62,000 bases of DNA from NCBI GenBank assembly GCA_015680685.1, contig MNCI01017655.1, positions 790,294 to 852,293 of the forward strand, read 5' to 3'. The translations under genes were made by a program, and so were the position numbers. This stretch comes from Gnetum montanum. Its lineage: Eukaryota > Streptophyta > Gnetopsida > Gnetales > Gnetaceae. The number at the start of each line of letters is the position of its first letter. The first letter of the stretch is position 1. Positions 34,730-47,041 of this stretch are shown here, piece after piece. The notes under the pieces are model-generated. The model worked only from the letters and a program-made list of their open reading frames with translations, was not told where the DNA came from and searched no databases.

Positions 34730-36939
34730 ATAATCAATAATTAATATTAACATATTAACAACTTATACATTATGTAATTGTAAACACATATAAATGAAAG
34801 CAATCATTAAAAAATATAATAGTTTATGATTTATAAAGTACATTCACTTGATATATTCTTATAATTTTTGTATAGCTCCAAGAATGTTCAAGATATCTCA
34901 TATAATTTTTTCTTATTTTTGGCATCTTTCTTTATGATAATGATAATGGATTACCATTTTGGTTACTATCTATGTACTTAATTACAAAAACCTCACAATT
35001 GATCATGTTGCTTTGATAAGGTAATTCTATTTAAAATTTTTGTATTCATACATCCTTTTGAAAATGACTAGATAATTTCTTGATTATATATTTAACTTTA
35101 AATAATTTTAAAATCATATCTATACAACTAAAAATGAGTTTCTTACTTTTACAATGAATTGTAGCCCATTTCTTGTTGCTCTATATCAACCATTAATAGT
35201 ATCTAATGATAGCAGTTAGTTCCCAATTTGATGCTCTATGAAAAGTACATAATTATGTTGTAGAATATCATTCCTCTACCATTTGATAGATATACCCTAT
35301 AATTCCCAAATAAAGATTAGTTATTCATTTTAGATTTTTTTATTTTGCAATTATGTAGCAATTGAAAAACTAATGAATCAAATAAATAGTATGATCCACA
35401 CACCCCATTCCTTAGTCGAATAACCTATGAATAGTACTTAGAGGTATTTTTGTATTATTTAATCTTTGATCATGGACTTAATAAGTTCTCTTCTTTAATA
35501 ACTTCATCACCAAGATATAGAAAATCTACATTATTAGTTTATTTAAAATTACATTCTTGACAATTTTGCATTCACTCACAAAAAATGATACACGTTTTAT
35601 CCATCCCTACTATTGTAGCAAAATTTAATGTATTTTCCTATTCTTGTGTATATAATGTTACTCAATAAGCAATTAATCAATATTACCTTAACAAAAAATG
35701 ATATATTATTTATTCATTAAAAACTATTGTTAATTGTATCTATAGTTCTATCTATAATCTATTATTGCATTATTGAGCTATGTTGATATTAATTTATCAT
35801 TTGGAATGGGATTTACATGTTACATGAAGAAAAATAAACTATAAAATAGTTAGACCATGTGGAATACATCATAGATCATCTATGCTATGATGTGATGCAT
35901 GCTATCTATTTTCATTTCATTAATAGTAGGTATTTCTTTTAATTTGTTGCAAGGCCATTGTCAAAGTATAAATAATAGTTTCCTAAATTGTCTAATCTGA
36001 ATTCTTTATCATAGCATAGTTGTACTATGATAGGATAGTTTACAACTTATTCTTTCTTAGTGTTGACTATCTACTTAGTCATTATTCTTTCCAATACCAT
36101 GTGTTAGTTTCATAGGATAACGTTTTCAAGGTCACTACTGGTATAAATCTTTAATTTTCTACAAGTAAAAATGAATACTATTGAAATATCTATTTTAAAA
36201 TTTTCATCATAGCTTGTACATTGTATGATTTGAATTTTTTCTTTATTGTACTTTATTAAAATGGCCTCTCTTAGAAGGATCTAATATTTTTTATATTGCA
36301 CTAGAGTTATAATACTTATGCAAATTAGCAAAGCAAATTAAAATTCATAACTAACATAAAATAATAAATTCAAATTCTATAGATATATTTGAAAACTATA
36401 TTTTCAAGGTTGAAAGCATGAAAGATAATTACAAAGCAGTATTAGATATTTACTTTCCACTTCTTTAACAACATCTTTTTCTTTTGTAATATCCTTTACC
36501 TACATTCCAAGGAATGAAGACAAAGTCAATGACTAAAATTCAAATGGTCATGCCTGTATAGGATTTACATTTAAATGAATATTTCTCTTAAGCTTATCTT
36601 TCTTTTTTTGGTATTTGCTATTGAACCTTGTCTCTACTATGAAATGTTGACATTGAACTGTCCTATTAAAATATTATATATTAAGATTACATATTTAGTA
36701 TGACATACTCTTAATTGAAATGTATATTGATCCCTTATGTTCTAATGTACCTATGTTGTTAATGATTTTCCATCATCTCCTTTCTTGACATTTATCTTAG
36801 TTTTCTTCAAAGGTCATTCCTTTTTTTCTTGCTAACCTTCCTTCGAAACCATTTCACTAATTTTTTTATTATAAATTTTTAATATGATAAATAGATATCA
36901 AGAAAGTCTTTTATTATCTAAACTTTGATTCTTTCATAG
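34730..36939. other. AT-rich region with no recognised gene
   Basis: Scattered T-rich sequence. Nothing coding or structured could be supported. It may include decayed 3' parts of the possible EXO70 relic that lies next to it on the minus strand. Confidence 0.3.
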
Positions 36940-38153
36940 TGCTTGATGACTTTTCAATAGTTGCTATAATAGATTCCTTTGTTTGTGTCACATTCTTCTC
37001 AATTGTTTCCTTAAATCTTTTTGAATGGAAATTTAATTAATTATAATTTATTTTGTTCATGCCCAATGAATATCATATTTCAAAATCATTTTTTGATAGC
37101 TATCTCTAATTTTATTAATTCAAGTATGACTTGTTCCAATTCCATTACTGTGAACTCTAAGGTATTAGCTATTCCTATTCCACCATATGTTATAAATTCA
37201 AGCACAGTAGTTGAATGTCATAGAGTACCTATTTATAAAACTTCAACAAAAAGAGCATATGATGTATTTATTAATTTATTCTATGACATAACCATCTTAG
37301 AATGACATTGTTAAGATCTTAACTTCTTTAAGGGTGCTTAGTTTGTAATGTCATACTCCAAAAGAACTTCTTTCCATAAGAAATCCTCAACATTAACCTT
37401 ATCATAATCATCTTCCAATGCTTTCATTTTCTTCTTTCATAGATTTTAAAATGTGGATAGATTATCCTTTGGTATATAGAATACCCAAACAATATTAATT
37501 ATTTCATACTATAGTATGATATGTAAAATTGTTTTGCATCATGAATATTGAAGCATATTTTTTATGTCTAGCCTATCTTCTTGATATACTTCCAAGGATT
37601 TCATTGGCTCTTCATTGTACATCTTCAATAGCCTCTATAGATTCACCACTTGTAATGCTATACATATTCAACTTTTTAACTAATCTTTATAATAACACAA
37701 CTCCTTCATTTGCTTGAATCAATATTATTCAAGTGTTTCTATTTTTTTAGCTTAGGAAGTAGGTTCATTCCATAGTATTATAAAATATTTGTCATTGCTT
37801 TCTTAAAATGAAACGTATTATAATATCTTAGTATTGAGTGCATAATTTTTCTCTGAATTAAAATTGAAATCTTTCAACTCCTTATACCCAATAAATCATT
37901 TTAGAGATAGATAAATACTATTCATTAATTCATTTGTATGTTTGTAGCACTCAATCTATTCAATATCTTGTAAGATTTCTAAAATAGTTATACTAAATTT
38001 GAAAAAAACTAGAAGGTACATTTTTCTATTCTCATAGTAATAAATTTTTGCCATGCATAAGCTTGAATCTTTTGCAATTCTTTCTATGTAATTTTCATAA
38101 AAGCTATTCAATAGGTGTCCATGATTATCTAGGATGCTTATAATCAAAATCAT
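36940..38153 (-). pseudogene. Possible EXO70-like exocyst subunit relic
   Basis: On the minus strand, from 38153 leftward, pieces in the right order recall plant EXO70. First comes IERIAKDSSLCMAK and, after an RK pair, FSITILEILQDIEQIE, as in the AKDS..LLNF....RSPEKLFRLLDMYETL region of the family. Later, near 37600, YASIFMMQNNFTYHTIV recalls YIFLMNNIHYIV. Further on is a GV...LK segment. Many stops and frameshifts separate the pieces. I see no introns, as is usual for EXO70 genes. The match is by eye and weak; it could be chance in AT-rich DNA. Confidence 0.3.
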
Positions 38154-38699
38154 CTTAAATGTTGTTGTTTGCTGAATAAGCTTGAATAGTGTCTCAAGAA
38201 AAAAGGGGGTGGGGTGTGGGTGTTGTTGGGATGTGTGTGTGTGTGTTGTCTTTGCTATTTGAATTTTTTAAAAATTAAGAATGTACAAAGGAATTTCCTT
38301 ACCAACATTTGAAAGATCATCTCTAACTCTATAGAGATACAATCTTAAATATTGTGGTGATTGCTAATAGACAAAGAAAATATTTTTCAATCACTTTTAG
38401 TTCTACATTGGGGTAATCAAATGATCTTCTTCATAAATGCTAATACAAAATAGATTATGCTTGAAGACTTAGTAGTAGTTTTTGTTGCTTGATCTCAAGT
38501 CTTGAAAATAGTTTATTAATCATATCTTGATCAAGTTGATATTTTTCCTACACATTTATTGGTTGAAGATATCATGGCCTATCTAGATCATATTTTTTAT
38601 AAAATGTGACTAACACCATCCTTAATGTATGAATATGTTTCAAATCATTGTAGTAATCATCCATTTTCTACATCGTAGTGATCTTATCCTTTTTATCTA
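38154..38699. other. Region before element B1, with G/T-rich run
   Basis: No gene recognised. A G/T-rich stretch at about 38203-38250 (GGGGGTGGGGTGTGGG then TG repeats) stands out from the AT-rich surroundings. Confidence 0.4.
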
Positions 38700-39670
38700 T
38701 GATGAATCATTAGTTGGCTAAGATATCATGGATGCTACATCACATATGTGTTGTAGCATCCCCATTGGTACATCTTAGTTGGTTGCTATGTCATAGATGT
38801 GATGTTGCATCTGTTAGATAAAGTCAAATTTTTTCCACCTACAATATTGTAGCACATGCTATGTCATCATAGATATGATATGACAGGATATGTGTAGCTT
38901 ATAAATACAACACTTGGATGCATGGATCTACATAAGTTTTATTCCACGTTTAGGTAGATTCTTGCAATTTCATTTCATAGTTTTAGCGATAGAGTGAATG
39001 ACCACAATGTGGTGTTGAGTAGTTGTATGAAATCTTTACTTGAATGAAGTGCACTTTGGCATAGCTCATTACTGGAAATAAAGATCAATATTTCTTTTCA
39101 TCATGGCAACACCTACTTAGTTTTACTATTTTACTTAGCATAGTTTTTACTATTTTATTAGTTTAATCTTTTACATTTCCAAGTATTTTACTTCACTTGT
39201 TCATTAATAAAGGGGAATGATTATGACTAATTTCAAGTGGTTAAGTGTAATTGTTTGGTAATCCTAGTAGTATTATTGCTTGGTTTAACTAGTAGCATAA
39301 CCCTTAGTAAATTAGTAATGGTTACATGAGCCCAAGATGTGTATGATAAGCTAGGACTAAATGCTCATTACTCTAGGATAGAGAAGATCTACATTATCAT
39401 CATTACTTAGACTTAGGATTAAATTTTATTCCTGATTATATTTATCGCTAGGAGTAAAATAAGCCTAACAACATCAATTATTATATGCCTCACTCTAGAC
39501 TAAACCATACGTGACAAAGCTACCATTAGTCCAAGTGGGAAGACAATATCGTTTAATCAATGCTAAACAATCTAGATGCCACAACTAGTCCCATCCATGG
39601 AATTTGACTAGATCATATGTGTACACTTGCAATTCATATGGTTAGGTGTAGGGGTACTCACCACTCATCA
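38700..39670 (+). repeat. LTR1 (5' LTR of B1)
   Basis: Starts TGATGAATCATTAGTTGGC and ends CCACTCATCA. U3 has words such as GATGTTGCATC and TAGCATCC, and a TATA box GCTTATAAATAC at about 38898-38911. Its first two thirds pair with LTR2; its last third is more diverged and shorter. Confidence 0.8.
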
Positions 39671-39671
39671 T

Positions 39672-39689
39672 TCGTACCATTGTTGAGGA
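39672..39689 (+). other. Decayed primer-binding site of B1
   Basis: TCGTACCATTGTTGAGGA stands where intact sites read TGGCGCCGTTGCCGGGGA. Six of the seven differences are transitions of the kind expected from C-to-T decay on either strand. The following GGTGCTAG is shared with B2. Confidence 0.7.
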
Positions 39690-39802
39690 TGGTGCTAGTT
39701 ATCTAGAATAATTATATTATACATGATTGTTGTAAACATATTTATGATCTATCTTTTAGAAAAAATTAATATTTTAAGTCACACACATTATCAAACAAAA
39801 CC

Positions 39803-42484
39803 ATGTCCTCTTCACATAAGGCCAATAATGCATCATATGATGAAAACGCTAGTAAGAGAAATGATAGGATATATACTAAGGAAAACTAGAGTATACAACC
39901 ATAAGAAAGGGTTTTCTATGCTCATTTAGATGCTTACTACACTCAAAGACTAAATTCAACTAATGTAGACAATCCTAGAGGAGATGGAGTAAGTCCTAAA
40001 ACAAGGAGGACATTAAGGCCTAGGACCTCCTCCAAACCTAGAAGAGATAAATCAAGAGACCATAAAATGAGATATAGCGGCCATGGAAGTTCTTCCAGTT
40101 TCCCATCTTCCTCTTCCTCTTCCATATCTACTTCTAATGAAAATGAATGTAGGTATAGAAATAAGGATCAATATCAAGATAGGACTAGAAATAGACAAGA
40201 TCATCAGTGTGAGCATGAATGAAACCATCATAATCAAACAACTAGAAATAGAAATTATTACCATGAAATGTCTAATGATGATGGGCCTTTGTCAGCTATT
40301 AGGATCATGGAAAAAATAATGGAGGTAGTTAGGATACCTCATGAGCATCAAGGGGAAAATCACATGAAAAGGCTTGATATGAATAACATTCCTAAATTTG
40401 TGGGAGGTTATAACTTTGATCCACAACATCACTTACGAGCCTTCCATGTTGTCTATGCCTTGCAAAACATCAAAAGTGAGTAGCAAAAGCTTAATCTCTT
40501 TCCTAGGACACTAGTTGACAAAGATAAAATTTGGTATAGATCATTGGATCCATTGATGGTCCACAATGCTAGAGCTCTTCAACAAGAAATACTAAACCCA
40601 TGCTAAAGTGTTCAACCTAAGAAAAAAAATCCAAGGATGAAAGCAAGAAAAACATGAATCGTTGGATGTGGCCTTGGATAGATACTATTCATTGCTACAT
40701 AGATGCCCATGCCATGATTTCTTTCAAAAAGAGCAATGTTTTCACTTCATGGATGGGCTTCATAATCAAATGAGGGAGACCCTTGAAATCTATGCCCAAG
40801 GTTAGTTATTTGAATTGAAATACCATCAGATATAAAGGCTAGTTGAGTAGGTGGAAAAAGAAGTAGAAGGGCTATGTAAATGAGAGAATGCAAAGGAATA
40901 TAATTGGGATCCAAGTCTTTAAAATAAGTGGGTCCATATCTATGATGAGGAAAAAGAAGCAGCTCTTGATGAGGTGATTTCACAACAAACCTTGCCAATA
41001 CAAAATTCTATCACTGAACTTGAAGCTAGGATAGATAAGATATGGGAGTTGATAAATGACAAAGTTATGACCTACATGAAAATCATAGAGGAGAGGATAA
41101 TGTAAAAAGGATTGAGTGATCAAAACAAGAAGAGGAAAAAGAACAAAGAAACATGTAGGAACACTTATTGGCAAAAAGGAAAAATAGTTGTAGTAGAAGA
41201 GGCTATAAACTCAACCATAGAATAGGATGATGGATGTGAAATTTGCTGATATGACCATCCAAAAGGCTATTACCCAATTATGTTACATCTACAAGAGTTT
41301 TTGGCTTTTGCATTGAATCCCAAGTTTGTACAAAAGTAAATGCCTAGGAAATTACCTTGCAAGGTAATTCTAGATAGTCCTACAACCAATTGTACTATTC
41401 TAGTGGGACTTCTTATCAACCTCAAAACTACTATCACTTATAATGGTAAAATCCATAGTCATGGGGGATGCTATCAATAAACTAGCAATACCCTTATTGC
41501 TAACTGGATTCATATGACTACTATGTTCAACAACCTGTTTTTGCAAATGGTTCTACTTCCTTTACCTTAAATCACTACTATGACTCTATTGAATATCATC
41601 AACCTACAACATATCTTGTGGGATCACCATCTTAAACCTCTTATCCTCCATGACATCCTCAATATTCTCATACTTTCCTCCACCATAAGTCACCACCAAT
41701 AACATAGGAAGCATTAGCACCACAACATCAATGGAAGAATGTCATTCATGCTGCAAATGTACACATAAAGGATAATGCTAGTAGATCTCAACCATAGTCT
41801 CAAAAACATCCTTTCTTTAGGATAGTTTCCACACATGAGCACAAAACTTGTAGACCTACTAGCTCATCAAAACCAGCACAAGGCTAATTGGGTGCAACAT
41901 TGTTCCTCACCAAAATAATGTCTTTCTATCCTATGCAAGGGCCAACATCCATTACCACTCTAGTGAAAAACATAATAGATGAACCTATCATTGTGGAGAG
42001 ACATGCAATTCCATGAATTACTATTGAAAAAGAAGGATGTAGTTATGGACCAACCTTCTAGAATGTCAACACAGTCATTACACAAGTCCACAACAAATGT
42101 GAAAAACACATGTATGCACAAGAGAGGGAAGGGGTCACTAAACCAAAAGAAACTTAGTGGCCAACAACTAAGAACCTTCAGTTATCCAAAACATGCATGG
42201 AACAATCTAAACCACTTATTAATTCCCATTCTAAGAAAATGATCCCAACTAAGAATTTATAAATGGAAATACTAAATCACAATCATACTTCAAAAAAAAG
42301 AGGAACTAAGGACTTATATGATAAAAATTTAATTACCATCATAGTTATATGGGATGATAATAGAAAAACTAAATCACAAAGGATGATAAGTATGAAACCT
42401 CAAGTGTATGATCTAGGGGAACTAGGATGCATTTTCCAAACACTTGCCCATGAGTTCAGTCATGGAGGAGATGCCTTATCTTAA
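39803..42484 (+). pseudogene. Element B1 gag (and remnants beyond)
   Basis: The start MSSSHKANNASYDENAS at 39803 resembles that of element C. A Ser/Arg/Asn-rich linker follows (about 40030-40250). The capsid domain has MNNIPKFVGGYNFDPQHHL and LNLFPRTLVDKDKIWYRSLD at about 40375-40560. Later the frame is broken by many stops and shifts. A knuckle relic with CEIC, then YDHPKGYYP, is at about 41237-41275; its last cysteine is lost. A Pro/Gln/Tyr-rich part follows to about 41700. No protease active site could be read. Gag would form the particle shell. Confidence 0.75.
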
Positions 42485-43277
42485 TTCAGTAATTAATAAG
42501 TGTTTTTCAATTTTTTGTCTTACAATTCTTTTTAGTTTCTAATTTCATGATATACTTTTTCACATTTCTTAATACATTTTCCCATTTTTATAATTTTCAA
42601 TTTCTTAATTCTTTAACATCTTCCTATTCTTAGATGATTTTTCATTGTTTTAACATTTTTCATTGTTTTCATCTTTTGTCACTCTTACTATCTTTTTCAT
42701 ACTCTATTTTCATTTTCTTTGTACATATTATTGATTATTAATAAAACACACTAAGAATAAGGCAAGATGGAAGATTTCTCTATGTTATCAAGTCATAAGG
42801 AATTGATTATTTGTATAGTGACACCACAACATTCATACCCATTACATTAATAAGAGATTCTTACCATGGCCAAAATGATATTCTTTCCATTATAAAACCA
42901 AGAATAAAATTGTGATCATTATGCCTAGAACAAAAAGTGAAAAACCTAGTAGGAATGAAAAGGGTGTGACATCAAGGGGATTTCTAAATTCTCTTGGATT
43001 ACTACTATGAGTTCTATCCCATTACTTAGGCTATATTATATCCTTGTAGATCTAATGAAAAATGGAAGTAAGAGTACACTCAGTGTTGCCTTACCATGTC
43101 ATTAGAAAGACATGTTACCCATGCCTAAAGGTAGGTGGATTCTTAGGAATCTAAAAAAATAAAATGTGAAATGAATAAATTCCTCCCTTGGATAATATGC
43201 CAAGTGGTAATACCCTTTGCAATAGTGGTAGCCTTATGGTTGTAAATCAAAGGAATGAAAGAATACGATCTCACTAG
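42485..43277 (+). other. Spacer of element B1, first part
   Basis: T-rich and without recognised genes. It resembles the matching region of B2 after gag (about 49030-49700), including the shared phrase GTGACATCAAGGGG. Confidence 0.5.
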
Positions 43278-43866
43278 TGTGACATCCCATCCCTAGATAT
43301 CATGGAAAACATCAAATATATGTTATATTAGACATTATGCATAAGAAAATAATATATATATCAAATGTCAAATATATGTAACATTCAACATTATGCATAG
43401 AAAAAATAATAGAGAAAGTGAAGAAAGAGAAAGAAAATAATGCCTTATCGATATAGAATAGTGTATTTGGATCATGCTCTAAGAGTGTTCCTTAATGTTT
43501 TCTTCCTTTAGCATCTATCCCTAAGAGGGAATCCAACACTGCCACCATCTTTAGGCCTATAACTCAACTAGAAGGGTTGGCCAGACCACTTCCTGTTTTG
43601 CTTCACCTAGCTCCCATGACTTGCCTATACTGGCTTCGCCACTTCATGACTAGCATGACCTCTAAGTTTGGGTATAAATGCATTAGGTCAAACCCCCAAA
43701 GGTGACCTCAAGAGACATGTCTATTATTACCATGTGCTCTTTTGGATCTTAATTACAACTTCCCTTTTGGGTCTCATTAAGATAATGATAACACATGTTA
43801 TGAAAAGACACCATCTTCATTAGGTAGCAGCATCATTTGGGAATGGAGATGTGATAACTAGAAGGT
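43278..43866 (-). repeat. Solo LTR of the G family inserted in B1
   Basis: Runs on the plus strand from TGTGACATCCCATCC to GGAGATGTGATA. It is flanked by a perfect ACTAG on both sides (43273-43277 and 43867-43871). It is related over its length to the reversed LTRs at 17101 and 22174. The perfect duplication shows insertion of a full element followed by LTR-LTR recombination that left one LTR. Confidence 0.85.
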
Positions 43867-44503
43867 CATTTGGACTTGGTTTGAATCATGGAAGGACTAA
43901 TGATTACTCTAACCTTTAATAACACATAAGGATTCATTATGCCTATGGTATGATACTTCACATCCCAAGTTCAACAATCCTTTTTCTAGTCCATCTCACC
44001 TCATTGTATATTTAATCATAAATTTTTGTCTGGTACAATATAGCATTATTTTTTCAATATAGTGATAGTAACATGTGTGTTTTGCTAAATAGGTACATTT
44101 TATATTCAACTCCTTGAGTGCCTAAGGACACTTTGGGCATGGTTATATAAGGGCACTAAGGGTTGGAGCCTACTTTGGGGAGGATCTACTTGTATAACTC
44201 TTGTATTTTATACTAGTTAAGTAATTCCACATCATCTTGTGCCTTCCAAGATCATCCAAGATCTAATAAATACTTTCTATAATCCCTAATACTTTGTCCA
44301 TACATCAAAAATTTATTACCCATCTCTTATCCATACAATAATCTTTCACTACCCAAGATTTCCTCTTCAGGAACTTTGAATGCCAAATTTTTGAAAATTA
44401 TGCATCATTAATGACCATGAACTCTAGATAAACTTTACATCTTCCAAATATTCCATTTGACTCATTTTTTCCATGAAAAATCAAGGAAAAATTTGAAATT
44501 CTT
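43867..44503 (+). other. Spacer of element B1, second part
   Basis: No gene recognised. Mostly AT-rich sequence between the solo LTR and the U3-like block. Confidence 0.4.
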
Positions 44504-44600
44504 AATGATGATATCATAGCTATGGTGTTGTAGGCATCTACAATGTTGTAGCTATGATGTTGTAGGAATCTACAATGTCATGCATATAAAAATAGTATAT
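44504..44600 (+). promoter_or_regulatory. Internal U3-like block and TATA of B1
   Basis: Contains GATATCATAGC, CATCTACAATGTTGTAGC and CTACAATGTCATG, the same kind of words as U3 of LTR2 (AATGTTGCATCTACAATGTC, GCTACATCATATC). A TATA-like GCATATAAAAATA follows at 44582-44594. It lies about 0.67 kb before the start of the accessory-ORF relic. I infer an internal promoter. Confidence 0.55.
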
Positions 44601-44775
44601 ACACAGAATTTATTGAAATTTTTCACTTTCTAATTTTGAAACAATAGAGTTTTTGTAGTTTTTTTTAAGAACTTTTGCACACTAGCTTCCAAAGGCCATA
44701 ACTTTGTCCTCATAGCTTCAATTTCCAAAATTCTTAAATCCTATTGATCTAAGAGCACTCAACTTAGTTATTGCC

Positions 44776-44845
44776 GGGGGCGGGGGGTTTGTGCGGGGTG
44801 GTGCGGCATGTGTGGAGGGGTGTGGAGGGGGAGTGGGGGAGGTGA
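44776..44845 (+). other. G-rich tract with quadruplex potential
   Basis: About 70 bp with at least six runs of three or more G (GGGGGCGGGGGG, then GCGGGG, GGAGGGG, GGAGGGGGAG, GGGGGAGG) in otherwise AT-rich DNA. It lies between the TATA of the internal block and the accessory-ORF start, that is, in a possible 5' leader. B2 has a shorter GCGGGGGG near 50344. Confidence 0.8.
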
Positions 44846-45265
44846 GGCAAAGGGCGTTCATTGCATGATATAAGCACAAATTTGAAATTTTAAGTCCAAA
44901 ATTCTTAATGCAAAAAGTGAAAATATAAGCCGAAAATTCTTAATGTTGGAAGAAACTATAAAGGGTAAGTACAAAGAAATAATAAGAATCTTAAAGTTAA
45001 TCAATAAAAATAAGGCCATAAAGATTTATATAATACTCCTAATAGACCATATCAATTATCTTAGGCCATAATAAGCAAGGAAAATGATAGAAGACCATAA
45101 GTAACTAAAAGATATAACACCTAAGGGGTTCCTTTTTACAAATTTTTCTAACTCTGTAATCATAATATGATAAGAACTCAATCTAACCAATGGTATGAGT
45201 AAGGTAAAGAGCTATTAAGAATTAGTGTAAATATTCTAATAATCTCATATCCTTATTAATTGTAT

Positions 45266-45560
45266 ATGGCCCCAAAGAGACCACCAGAAGAAGAACCTTC
45301 ACAACCTAGAAGTTGCAAAGACACAACTCCAAGCATCTTCATTATGGTCACAATAATAGACAATGGAGAATGAAACTTAGGAAAAATGTAACAATTTTGA
45401 TGAAATAAAGAGGCCAATGCAATAGTTAAAATAAAAGGAGTCTCTATTCCATGCTTAGTAGAGAGGACATATGGAAAAAGAAGACAAGGATAGAAGTGGA
45501 GAAACTTTCCAAAAGCTTGACAAAAAAGGGAAGAAGTCGATGGAAGAGCCATCACTACCT
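45266..45560 (+). pseudogene. B1 accessory ORF, N-terminal remnant
   Basis: ATG at 45266 opens MAPKRPPEEEPSQPR, comparable to MAQKLRHPRGEGPS and a following QPR in element E (one stop between). The upstream TTAATTGTAT parallels TGATTGTAG before the E start, a possible splice acceptor. After about 100 codons with stops the reading ends and the element's 3' segment follows. The globular and coiled-coil parts are therefore deleted. Confidence 0.5.
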
Positions 45561-45764
45561 AAAATACGAACTACATTGAGCCACTTCAAATTTTATTTTT
45601 ATTTTGTCATGTAACTATGTCATTTTAGTATGCAAAATTTTAGCACTCAAATTCAGTTAGTAGTTAGTGTTAAACAATAATCTCATACCTTCCCAATTTT
45701 GTAAAGAATGCTTGGTCTTATCCTGTTAACTCGAGGATGAGGTTTTTTGTCAGTTTTGGAGGTA

Positions 45765-46908
45765 TGATGAATCATCAATTGGCTAAGATATCGTAGATGC
45801 TACATCATATCTATGTTGTAGCATTCCTAACGGTGCATCTCAATTGGTTGCAATGTTGCATCTACAATGTCATAGATGCGATGTTGCATTTGTTTGATAA
45901 ACTTAATTTTTATCCACCAACGATCTTATTGTATCTCTGATGTCATATATCTAATATCATGGCACATGCTATGTCATCATAGATATGATATCATGGGATG
46001 TGTGTAGCCTATAAATACAATACTTGAGTGTATGGATCAATATAAGTTTCATTCCATGCTTAGGTAGATTCTTGTAGTTTCATTTTTTAGTATTAACAAT
46101 AGAGTAAATGCCCACAGTGTGGTGTTGAGCAGTTGTATATAATCTTTATTTGAGTGAAGTGTACTTGGGCATAGTTCATGACTAAAAATAAAGATTGAGA
46201 TTGCTTTTCATCATTGTAGCATCCACTTAGTTTTACTATTTTACTTAGCATAGTCTTTACTATTTTTTATTTTAATCATTTACATTTCCAAGTATTTTAT
46301 TTTACTTCATCATTACATTAGTCACTTTGTTATTTATTTATTTGTTTATTTATTTAATGTTATTTACTATTTTCTCTCTCTCACCCTTAAACTCCTAGAA
46401 CATGGGATGAGTACGACTTGATTACGAGCATTTAAGTGTGACTACTTGGTAACCCAGTGGCGTATCTAGGATCTACGCTTGGTAACCCAGTGGCGTATCT
46501 GAGATTTGCACTTGGTAATCCCAATGGCGTACCTAGGATCTACACTTGGTAATCCCAGTGGTAGTTGTTCACGAGGTCAAGATGTGTATGGTTAATCAAG
46601 GAATTGGTTGCTTGTCGCACTTAGGCTAGATTAGATTCTCTTACCTTTTTCCTCCTAGCTTAGCTTAGTTAATATTATTTTCCACTACCTTCAGGAGTAG
46701 CATAAATTAGGAAACACATCATACACCTCATCTGGACTAAAACATAGATGACAAATATACAATACTAGTCCAGGTGGGAAGACAATGAACTACAACCTAA
46801 GGATAACTATCTAGGTGCCACAACTAGTCCGTTTGCGGAGTTCGATCGGATCGTGTGTGCTATGCTCATTTTGTATGGTTGAGTGTAGGGGTACCTCGCC
46901 ACTCATCA
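45765..46908 (+). repeat. LTR2, mosaic LTR shared by B1 and B2
   Basis: Preceded by TTTTGGAGGTA and starting TGATGAATCATCAATTGGC. Up to about 46300 it pairs with LTR1. From about 46309 (TTACTTCATCATT) onward it pairs closely with LTR3, including about four copies of the ~33-bp unit CTTGGTAACCCAGTGGCGTA at 46444-46570. TATA GCCTATAAATAC lies at about 46008-46020. It ends CACTCATCA directly before the B2 primer site. Confidence 0.8.
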
Positions 46909-46909
46909 T

Positions 46910-46927
46910 TGGCACCGTTGCCAGGGA
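46910..46927 (+). other. Primer-binding site of B2, tRNA-Asp
   Basis: TGGCACCGTTGCCAGGGA: complement of plant tRNA-Asp 3' end with two G-to-A changes at former CpG sites, one base after the LTR. Confidence 0.9.
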
Positions 46928-47041
46928 TGGTGCTAGTTATCTAGATTAGTTATATCATACAAGGTCGTTGTAAAGAACTTAACGATATATCTCTTTAAAA
47001 AATAAGTAATTATAAAAAGTCACATAAATTCACACACAACA

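Larger units (their letters stand above)
38700..46908 (+). mobile_element. Element B1: Athila-like element with deleted accessory ORF
   Basis: LTR1 (38700-39670), decayed tRNA-Asp primer site, gag, non-coding spacer with an inserted solo LTR, a U3-like internal block, the first ~100 codons of the accessory ORF, the 3' untranslated segment and LTR2 (45765-46908). No pol domain was found. The left flank pentamer (ATCTA) has no partner: LTR2 runs straight into the primer site of B2. B1 and B2 therefore form a fused pair rather than two separate insertions. Confidence 0.75.
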
